This document shows, piece after piece, positions 1 to 5,176 of a stretch of DNA of 5,176 nucleotides. The first letter of the stretch is position 1. Each line of letters begins with the position of its first letter. The position numbers were made by a program, and so were the translations under genes. Under the pieces are notes generated by a model, which did not search any database, was not told the DNA's origin, and saw only the letters and a program-made list of their open reading frames with translations. The stretch is from an uncultured Moheibacter sp. (lineage in GTDB: Bacteria; Bacteroidota; Bacteroidia; Flavobacteriales; Weeksellaceae), in the NCBI GenBank assembly GCA_937875605.1, contig CALLXZ010000237.1, positions 1-5,176 of the forward strand, in the 5' to 3' direction.

Positions 1-1842
1 GAAGAATTCTGGGGAACCATTGCTGATGAAAACTTCACTTGGTACCAGAAATGGGATAAAGTTTTGGAATATGACATGATCAATGCCGATATCAAATGGT
101 TTAAAAATGCCAAATTAAATATTGTTAAAAACTGCATTGATCGTCATTTAAATAAAAGAGGTGATAAAACAGCTATTATTTTCGAACCCAATAATCCCGA
201 TGAGCCGGCTCAGCATATTACGTATTTGGAATTGCATGAGCGTGTTTGTAAAATGGCAAATGTGCTAAAAGATCAGGGTATAAAAAAAGGCGATAGAGTT
301 TGTATTTATTTGCCGATGATTCCGGAATTAGCCATTTCACTTTTGGCTTGTGCGAGAGTAGGCGCGATTCATTCGGTCGTATTTGCGGGTTTTTCTGCTT
401 CGGCTGTAGCTTCCCGCATTCAGGATTCGGATTGTAAGATGGTTATAACTTCCGATGGTGCATATCGTGGAAATAAATCCATTGATTTAAAAGGAATTGT
501 AGATGAAGCTTTGACTAAATGTTTGTCGGTAGAAAAAGTTTTGGTAATAAAAAGAACCAATACTGAAATAAAAATGCAGGAAAACCGTGATTTCTGGATG
601 GAAGAATTGTTGAAAGAAGCTCCTAAAGATCATGTAGCTGAAATCATGGATGCAGAAGATCCATTGTTCATTTTGTATACATCCGGCTCCACTGGAAAAC
701 CAAAAGGAATGGTTCACACTACCGCAGGATATATGATTTATACGGCGTTTACATTTAAAAATATTTTCAATTACAAAGAAAATGACGTTTACTGGTGTAC
801 GGCTGATATTGGCTGGATAACGGGACATTCCTATATCGTTTATGGTCCGCTTTTAAACGGAGCCACGACGGTCATTTTCGAAGGGGTTCCTTCGTATCCT
901 GATTTTGGGCGTTTTTGGGATGTAATTGATAAACATAAAGTCAATCAATTTTATACGGCACCCACGGCTATTCGTGCTTTGGCAAAAGAAAATCTGAGTT
1001 ATGTTGAAAACCATGATTTGTCTTCCATAAAAGTATTAGGATCGGTAGGAGAACCGATCAACGAAGAAGCATGGCACTGGTACAATAATCATGTGGGAAG
1101 GAAAACCTCACCTATTACCGATACTTGGTGGCAAACCGAAACGGGCGGAATTATGATTGCACCTTTGCCTTTCATTACACCTACCAAACCCACTTATGCG
1201 ACACTTCCTTTACCAGGCATTCAACCCGTTTTGATGGACGAACGCCGAAATGAAATCGAGGATAATCAGGTGGTTGGAAGTCTGTGCATCAAATTTCCTT
1301 GGCCTGGAATTGCCCGAACCATTTGGGGTGATCATCAACGATTCATCGACACTTATTTTTCAGCTTTCAGGGGAAAATATTTCACAGGTGATGGTGCTTT
1401 GAGAGATGAGGTTGGTTATTATAGGATCACGGGTCGGGTGGATGATGTAGTCATCGTTTCAGGACATAATCTGGGAACGGCTCCTATCGAAGATGCCATC
1501 AACGAACATCCGGCGGTGGCGGAATCAGCTATCGTAGGATTCCCGCATGATGTCAAAGGAAATGCGCTTTACGGATTCATCACATTGAAAGAAACCGGAG
1601 AAATTCGAGATCGGGATAATTTGAGAAGGGAAATCAACGAGCACATCGCAAGTCACATCGGACCGATTGCCAAATTGGACAAAATCCAATTCGTTTCCGG
1701 TCTGCCAAAAACCCGTTCGGGAAAAATCATGCGAAGAATTCTTCGGAAAATTGCAGAAGGAGATTTCTCCAATTTTGGTGATATTTCTACCCTTTTGAAT
1801 CCCGAAACCGTTGATGAAATTAAAAATGAACGAATTGATTAA
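1..1842 (+). CDS. acs: Acetyl-CoA synthetase (AMP-forming), 5' end cut by window edge
   Basis: Activates acetate with ATP to acetyl-AMP and transfers it to CoA, giving acetyl-CoA; cytosolic, for acetate use. The frame is open from base 1, with in-frame residues such as FTWYQKWDKVL before the first ATG, so the TTG at 64 and the ATG at 76 are internal. The visible 613 residues lack about 20 of the usual 630-650. In window residue numbering, the phosphate-binding loop YTSGSTGKPKG is at 226-236. DTWWQTETGG is at 374-383; its second Trp (377) is the one that limits the acyl pocket to acetate in the Salmonella enzyme. TGDG is at 462-465, the hinge GRVDD at 478-482, and PKTRSGK at 569-575. Lys575 matches the catalytic Lys609 that Pat-type acetyltransferases modify and sirtuins restore. 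One oddity is GHNLGT at 488-493, where E. coli and Salmonella have GHRLGT. The C-terminus is complete. Propionyl-CoA synthetase is less likely given the overall match to Acs. Confidence 0.97.
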   Translation, partial: EEFWGTIADENFTWYQKWDKVLEYDMINADIKWFKNAKLNIVKNCIDRHLNKRGDKTAIIFEPNNPDEPAQHITYLELHERVCKMANVLKDQGIKKGDRVCIYLPMIPELAISLLACARVGAIHSVVFAGFSASAVASRIQDSDCKMVITSDGAYRGNKSIDLKGIVDEALTKCLSVEKVLVIKRTNTEIKMQENRDFWMEELLKEAPKDHVAEIMDAEDPLFILYTSGSTGKPKGMVHTTAGYMIYTAFTFKNIFNYKENDVYWCTADIGWITGHSYIVYGPLLNGATTVIFEGVPSYPDFGRFWDVIDKHKVNQFYTAPTAIRALAKENLSYVENHDLSSIKVLGSVGEPINEEAWHWYNNHVGRKTSPITDTWWQTETGGIMIAPLPFITPTKPTYATLPLPGIQPVLMDERRNEIEDNQVVGSLCIKFPWPGIARTIWGDHQRFIDTYFSAFRGKYFTGDGALRDEVGYYRITGRVDDVVIVSGHNLGTAPIEDAINEHPAVAESAIVGFPHDVKGNALYGFITLKETGEIRDRDNLRREINEHIASHIGPIAKLDKIQFVSGLPKTRSGKIMRRILRKIAEGDFSNFGDISTLLNPETVDEIKNERID

Positions 1843-1855
1843 CTTAAAATAATTT

Positions 1856-1892
1856 TTTGGCGTAAATCTTGTTTTGATTTGGACTAACTTTG
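1856..1892 (+). promoter_or_regulatory. Candidate flavobacterial promoter of the DUF4403 gene
   Basis: TAACTTTG at 1885-1892 fits the Bacteroidota -7 consensus TAnnTTTG exactly. The best upstream TTTG is at 1856-1859, 25 bases away, slightly longer than the usual 17-23, so the -33 part is weak. A start of transcription near 1899 would leave a leader of about 15 bases before the ATG at 1914. The -7 box overlaps the TTG at 1890, which argues against that TTG being the translation start. Confidence 0.5.
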
Positions 1893-1913
1893 TCTATAAA
1901 AGAAGCTTTCTAT

Positions 1914-3278
1914 ATGCTAAATAAAACGTTGATTTTTTTAATTCTGACCAGTGGATTTCTTTCCGCTCAAACAGATGAAATCTACACATTTCCAAAAGTT
2001 AAATCCCATCTCACGGTTCCTATTTCTATTCCGGTTTCAGAAGTTAACCGACTCATTAATAATTCGGTAACAGGTGTTTTGTATGAAGATAATTCTTATA
2101 CAGATAACGATAATGACCAGTTCAAAGTGAGAGTAGAGAAAAGCGATAAAATCAAGTTGACGGCTCTCAAGGAAAACCGTTTTTTGATTGAAGTTCCTTT
2201 AAAAATTTGGGCAGAACAAGGTTATGGCGGCATGGGTTATTATGCATATCAGGACACAAATTTTAATGTAGTGATGAAATTTATTTCTTCGGTCGAATTC
2301 AAACCTGACTGGAAACTTGAAACCAAAACCAAAACCCATGGGTTTGACTGGACGGTAAAGCCTGTTCTGGATTATGGAAAAGTAAAGATTCCGATTTCGT
2401 CTTTGATTGAAGAAACTTTAACCGAACAACAATCCAAATTCACATCGGTCATCGATGAAAAAATAAAGGAAAGTTTTGATTTGAAACCTTATTTATTGAT
2501 GGTTTGGAATAACTTTTCTGCACCGATTAATGTTTCAGAAGAATACAATACCTGGCTGAAATTGACACCCGACAAAGTGTATATGTCGCCTGTGAAGATC
2601 TTTTCAGATTACATTCAGGCAACTGTAGGATTAGATTTATTTTCCGAAACTTTCATTGGACATATTCCCCTTCCTTCTCCGCTGCAAGTAACATTTCCGA
2701 ATTATACGTTGAAAGAGGATTTAGCATCTGATTTTAATTTGAAAACCACTGCGAATGTTTCTTACACAAAAGCAACTGAATTGGCGAGAGCGCAATTTCT
2801 GAACCAGGAATTTGTATTGACAAGTGAGAAGAACAAAGTAAAAATAACCGATGTAAAAGTATATTCGGAAGATTTTTACATCGTCATCGAAGCCCAAACA
2901 GAAGGCGAAGTAACCGGAACTTCCATCATCAAAGGAATTCCGGTTTATGATCCTGTCAAACAGAAAATCGTTTTATCCAAAATTGATTTTAAATTGAAAA
3001 CCAAAAATTTATTTCAGAAAACAGTAGCGGCTTTGTTTGAAGGGAAAATTCGCAGAACGATCGGAGAAGAATATGGTATCCCGATGGATGAATTGATCAG
3101 TGCTTCCAAAAAAAGCCTGACCGAAAGTTTTAACAAAGAATACTATCCGGGAATTTTTCTGAAAGGTAGAGTAGTGAATTTATATCCAAGCCAGATTTTA
3201 TTGTTTAATAATTATATGACAGTTGTGATCGATACCGATGCAAATTTGCAAATGAAAGTAGACGGTTTGAGTTTTTAA
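1914..3278 (+). CDS. Secreted DUF4403 family protein
   Basis: Protein of 454 residues with unknown function, assigned to DUF4403 by pattern recognition. Residues 1-18 form a Sec signal peptide: Lys4, a hydrophobic core at about 5-15, and likely cleavage after LSA and before QTDE. There is no lipobox Cys, so it should be periplasmic or loosely envelope-bound. Family-like features are the opening strand HLTVPISIPVSEVNRLIN (32-49), a Gly/Tyr-rich stretch at 103-112 followed by predicted beta-strands, and KGIPVYDPVKQKIVLSKIDF (340-359) with an amphipathic helix after it (about 364-385). No catalytic motif is visible; the alternating strand pattern could suit lipid or ligand binding, but that is inference. 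The ATG at 1914 was chosen over the in-frame TTG at 1890 because it puts the signal peptide at the N-terminus and the TTG lies in the -7 box. Its own promoter separates it from acs, and it converges on the peptidase gene with 5 bases between stops. Confidence 0.82.
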   Translation: MLNKTLIFLILTSGFLSAQTDEIYTFPKVKSHLTVPISIPVSEVNRLINNSVTGVLYEDNSYTDNDNDQFKVRVEKSDKIKLTALKENRFLIEVPLKIWAEQGYGGMGYYAYQDTNFNVVMKFISSVEFKPDWKLETKTKTHGFDWTVKPVLDYGKVKIPISSLIEETLTEQQSKFTSVIDEKIKESFDLKPYLLMVWNNFSAPINVSEEYNTWLKLTPDKVYMSPVKIFSDYIQATVGLDLFSETFIGHIPLPSPLQVTFPNYTLKEDLASDFNLKTTANVSYTKATELARAQFLNQEFVLTSEKNKVKITDVKVYSEDFYIVIEAQTEGEVTGTSIIKGIPVYDPVKQKIVLSKIDFKLKTKNLFQKTVAALFEGKIRRTIGEEYGIPMDELISASKKSLTESFNKEYYPGIFLKGRVVNLYPSQILLFNNYMTVVIDTDANLQMKVDGLSF

Positions 3279-3281
3279 CCC

Positions 3282-3295
3282 AATTAATTAGTCCA
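3282..3295 (+). repeat. Left copy of a 14-bp inverted repeat flanking the M28 gene
   Basis: AATTAATTAGTCCA is the exact reverse complement of 4308-4321. This copy starts 3 bases after the DUF4403 stop and covers the last codons and stop of the peptidase gene. The flanking bases do not match and no target-site duplication is visible. Half of the motif is simple AT sequence, so chance is possible. Confidence 0.5.
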
Positions 3296-4225
3296 GATAA
3301 AATCCATTTCCGAAATTTTCATGGAGCTGTTAATTACATTTATTTCCAATTCCAGAATTTGCCATAAAGTTTTATAATCTATTTTTTCGGCATCATCACC
3401 GATTTTATGATAATCCGGGTGTCCGCCCGTGTGAAAAAACAAAACCGGAATATCCTTTTTGTAGAAAGAAGTTTGATCTGATCCACCGTTTCCATCTTTG
3501 CTCAGATTCAATTTCAATTCGCATTCAATTCCTTCAAAAATCAGCGGAAACGTGGAACTTGTTCCATATCCGATAACTGCCAGACCATTTTCAGGATTGT
3601 ATCTTCCAATCATATCCATATTCAGCATCCAATGAATCTGATCGAGCGAAACCGTAGGATTTTCCGTAAAGTATTTCGAACCGACTAGTCCGAGTTCTTC
3701 CGCTCCAAATGCGATGAAAAGAAAGTTAAAAGGCTCTTTTATCTTGTTGGACGAATAAAACCTCGCCAGTTCCAGTAAGCCGGCAGTTCCTGAGGCATTG
3801 TCATCTGCTCCATTATGGATTTTTCCTATATTTAAAGTATCACGGCTGTTTCCCAATTCTCCATGTCCAACGTGATCATAATGTGCCCCTATGATGATGG
3901 TTTTCTCCGCTCCGTTATCCAAAAATCCGATGATATTTTCTGCCATTCGTATACTGTCTTCGACCTTCACTTTTTTCACTTTCGCTTCAAATTTCTGACG
4001 AAATCCGTTTTCTCCTTTGGGATTCAATCCGTATTTTTTGAATTCTTTTTCGATGTAATTTCCGGCTTTTTTAACTTCTTTACTTCCGGTTTGTCGTCCT
4101 TTCATTTTGTTAGACGAAAGAAAATAAATATGTTTTTCTAATTTTTTTTCTGAAATCTGTGCGTTTAGGTGACTGCTTAATCCAGAGAGAATTAAAATAA
4201 AAAGTAAAGGAAAAATTAGCTTCAT
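3284..4225 (-). CDS. Secreted M28 family zinc metallopeptidase (aminopeptidase-like)
   Basis: Protein of 313 residues of the M28 family (PF04389 type), which uses two zinc ions and usually removes N-terminal residues from peptides. A Sec signal peptide (1-22, MKLIFPLLFILILSG then SSHLNA before QISEKK) sends it out of the cytoplasm; there is no lipobox. The expected metal ligands are all present: His115 in GAHYDHVG, the Asp pair 141/142 in NGADDNASG, Glu176-Glu177 in GAEELG (catalytic base and ligand), Asp204 in NMDMIGR, and His273 in HPDYHK. SSNKMKGRQTGSKE (37-50) is the usual N-terminal M28 segment before the metal site. The ORF extends 23 residues upstream to 4294, but that extension would bury the signal peptide and crosses the promoter at 4284-4253, so the ATG at 4225 is the better start. 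The substrate cannot be read from the sequence. It is divergent from the sigma factor gene and convergent with DUF4403. Confidence 0.93.
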   Translation of the reverse strand: MKLIFPLLFILILSGLSSHLNAQISEKKLEKHIYFLSSNKMKGRQTGSKEVKKAGNYIEKEFKKYGLNPKGENGFRQKFEAKVKKVKVEDSIRMAENIIGFLDNGAEKTIIIGAHYDHVGHGELGNSRDTLNIGKIHNGADDNASGTAGLLELARFYSSNKIKEPFNFLFIAFGAEELGLVGSKYFTENPTVSLDQIHWMLNMDMIGRYNPENGLAVIGYGTSSTFPLIFEGIECELKLNLSKDGNGGSDQTSFYKKDIPVLFFHTGGHPDYHKIGDDAEKIDYKTLWQILELEINVINSSMKISEMDFIWTN

Positions 4226-4252
4226 GAATAGTTGGGATAATTGAATTTCAAA

Positions 4253-4284
4253 CAAAAATAATTCATTGCCTTGATTCAGCCCAA
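4253..4284 (-). promoter_or_regulatory. Promoter of the M28 peptidase gene
   Basis: Read on the minus strand, TATTTTTG at 4260-4253 matches the Bacteroidota -7 box TAnnTTTG, and a TTG at 4284-4282 lies 21 bases upstream, inside the normal 17-23 spacing for the -33 element. Transcription would begin near 4246, giving a leader of about 20 bases to the ATG at 4225. This placement supports that ATG rather than the one at 4294. Confidence 0.6.
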
Positions 4285-4307
4285 TTTGTAACAAGGTTTC
4301 AGGAAAT

Positions 4308-4321
4308 TGGACTAATTAATT
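4308..4321 (-). repeat. Right copy of the 14-bp inverted repeat flanking the M28 gene
   Basis: TGGACTAATTAATT on the plus strand, exact reverse complement of 3282-3295. It sits in the intergenic region between the M28 promoter and the sigma factor start, 56 bases before the ATG at 4378, where it could act as a regulator site. The core TGGACTAA also occurs at 1880-1887, next to the DUF4403 -7 box. Confidence 0.5.
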
Positions 4322-4377
4322 TTAAAATAATTCAAAATAAATAAAGTAAAAGCAGGACTTCAATCGTCTTACTAAAT

Positions 4378-4958
4378 ATGAAGCCCGCCGACTCGTTGCA
4401 AATGTCTGTTCAGGAAAAGGAAAATATCGTCTCGCAAACCGTATCAAAATATGGTGGAAGGCTTATGGCTTTTATTCGTCCAAAAGTGAATTCGCAGGAA
4501 GATGCAGAGGATATTTTACAGGAAGTTTGGTACCAGTTCAGCAACTTGACCAATCTGAAAGACATCGTAAATGTGAGCAGCTGGCTTTATTCGGTTACAC
4601 GAAATAAAATAACGGATAGTTATAGAAAAAGGAAACCGGAACAGTTGGAGGATTTTTTTACGAAGAAGAGGATGGAAGTTTTATAATTCGAGGGTTTTTG
4701 ACAGAAAGCAACGAGGATAATCCCGAAATGAAACTGGTACAGCAGGAAATTTGGAACGAGGTTTTCCGTGCACTGGACGAACTATCAGAAAAACAAAGGA
4801 CGGCTTTTATTCAAAATGAAATCGAAGGAAAAACGTTACAACAGATTGCTGACGAGCAAAATGAAAATATCAAAACCATCATCAGTCGGAAGAATTATGC
4901 AGTGAAACATCTGCGAAACCGGTTAGATAGCCTTTACCGAGAGATTACAAACAATTAA
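4378..4958 (+). CDS. ECF-type RNA polymerase sigma factor, split by a -1 frameshift at a T7 run
   Basis: Directs RNA polymerase to a specific promoter set. The first frame (4378-4686) encodes region 2: DAEDILQEVWYQF (42-54) binds core polymerase, and SSWLYSVTRNKITDSYRKRK (67-86) covers the -10 recognition and melting part. Left in that frame the protein ends after 102 residues with the unrelated tail TKKRMEVL. The -1 frame continues from 4659 as YEEEDGSFIIRGFLTESNED and then region 4: ALDELSEKQRTAF (from about 132) and the helix-turn-helix with GKTLQQIADE (151-160) and SRKNYAVKHLRNRL (170-183), ending at 4958. Joined at the T7 run (4653-4659) the product is 193 residues, the usual ECF length. 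The second half has only a TTG (4698) as a possible own start. The ATG at 4402 is an alternative start for the whole gene and leaves a family-like short N-terminus. No TAnnTTTG promoter is visible upstream. It could be a fresh pseudogene or a one-base sequencing error. Confidence 0.88.
4647..4659 (+). other. T7 slippery run at the sigma factor frame junction, preceded by GGAGG
   Basis: The bases are GGAGG (4647-4651), A, then seven T (4653-4659), then ACG. In the first frame the codons are GAT TTT TTT ACG, so T TTT TTT is a perfect X XXY YYZ heptamer. A one-base slip back re-pairs both codons with TTT and continues TAC GAA GAA GAG in the region 4 frame. No strong stem-loop was found just downstream by eye. 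The GGAGG directly before the run resembles an internal ribosome pausing signal, but it is closer than the roughly 10 bases of E. coli dnaX, and flavobacterial ribosomes hardly use Shine-Dalgarno pairing. Confidence 0.55.
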
Positions 4959-4969
4959 AAAAAATAAAA

Positions 4970-5176
4970 ATGAATAATACGAAATATAGAAGAAAAAAGT
5001 TCCTTTTTGTAGGAATGTTCATCATCCTGTTTTTTGCCGTTTCAGGATTAGTTATGGTTTTATGGAACACCATTCTACCGGAAGTTATCGGAGTAAAAGA
5101 CCTCAATTTTTGGCAGGCAATGGGAATTTTGGTTTTGAGTAAAATATTATTTGGAGGATTCCGTAAATGCGGAAAG
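4970..5176 (+). CDS. Small membrane protein following the sigma factor, 3' end cut by window edge
   Basis: Sixty-nine codons are visible and the frame is still open at the right edge. The start is an ATG after an A-rich leader (A8 at 4957-4964, A5 at 4966-4970), a typical Bacteroidota start context without Shine-Dalgarno. The N-terminus is basic (KYRRKK, 5-10). A first membrane helix spans about 11-32 (FLFVGMFIILFFAVSGLVMV and on), then comes LWNTILPEVIG (31-41), and then a second hydrophobic segment FWQAMGILVLSKILFGGF (47-64) followed by the basic FRKCGK. Both ends should face the cytoplasm. I recall similar LWN...LPE...FWQA...LSKILFGGF proteins beside ECF sigma factors in Bacteroidota; no function is known to me. 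It lies 11 bases after the sigma stop, so the two are probably co-transcribed. A role as membrane partner or anti-sigma-like regulator is inference only. Confidence 0.8.
   Translation, partial: MNNTKYRRKKFLFVGMFIILFFAVSGLVMVLWNTILPEVIGVKDLNFWQAMGILVLSKILFGGFRKCGK

Noticed and set aside
487..828. 113-codon open frame on the minus strand within acs
   Set aside because: It lies wholly inside the well-supported acetyl-CoA synthetase gene, its product is a low-complexity Phe/Ser-rich string with no recognisable domain, and no promoter is seen; it is a shadow frame.
3264..3281. Possible terminator hairpin (GGTT/AACC) at the convergent DUF4403 and M28 ends
   Set aside because: Only four pairs around a nine-base loop, with no following T run in either direction; too weak to call.
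3863..4141. 92-codon plus-strand open frame within the M28 gene
   Set aside because: Antisense to conserved peptidase sequence, Phe-rich, no recognisable family; a shadow of the AT-rich coding strand.
4226..4294. 23-residue N-terminal extension of the M28 protein
   Set aside because: It would place about 23 residues before a clear signal peptide and overlaps the promoter at 4253-4284.
4315..4333. AT-rich near-palindrome AATTAATTTTAAAATAATT
   Set aside because: Symmetry of this kind is expected in pure A/T sequence and there is no supporting element around it beyond the repeat already listed.
4344..4370. Self-regulated ECF promoter upstream of the sigma gene (CGTCTT at 4365-4370)
   Set aside because: No GGAAC-like -35 element stands 16-17 bases upstream, and the ATG at 4378 would follow almost at once.
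4698..4958. Separate 86-residue region 4-only gene starting at TTG 4698
   Set aside because: Sequence upstream of the TTG in the same frame (from 4659) already reads as a normal ECF linker, and there is no start context, so it is the second half of one gene rather than an independent one.

Overview
The window looks like chromosomal DNA of a flavobacterium-type Bacteroidota, possibly of the Chryseobacterium group. The reasons are the AT-rich codon usage, A-rich leaders with almost no Shine-Dalgarno signals, promoter elements of the TAnnTTTG type, a DUF4403 protein, and an ECF sigma factor followed by a small membrane protein. The genus is inferred from remembered family resemblance and was not tested.

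Layout from left to right. Positions 1-1842 (+) hold acetyl-CoA synthetase, which lacks roughly its first 20 residues because the window starts inside it. A short gap with a flavobacterial -7 box (1885-1892) leads to a secreted DUF4403 protein (1914-3278, +). Five bases after its stop comes the stop of a convergent gene for a secreted M28 zinc peptidase (4225-3284, -), which has a good promoter at 4284-4253. On the other side of a 152-base AT-rich intergenic region, an ECF sigma factor is read rightward (4378-4958). It is followed after 11 bases by a small two-helix membrane protein (4970 to the right edge, incomplete).

The most notable point is the sigma factor. Regions 2 and 4 are both intact but lie in different frames. 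The frames join exactly at a run of seven T (4653-4659) that has the form of a -1 slippery heptamer (T TTT TTT). Slipping back one base there, or adding one U to the mRNA, gives a continuous 193-residue ECF sigma factor with a normal linker. This is either programmed frameshifting or transcript slippage, an on/off switch by tract length, a fresh mutation, or a one-base homopolymer sequencing error. The sequence alone cannot decide between these, and the error or mutation explanation is the sober default.

The genes do not form one pathway. Acs is central carbon metabolism (acetate to acetyl-CoA). DUF4403 and M28 are exported proteins of unknown and degradative roles. The sigma factor with its membrane partner is probably a small regulatory operon that continues beyond the window. 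No RNA genes, insertion sequences, CRISPR arrays or phage genes were seen, and there is no gene-free stretch over 300 bases.
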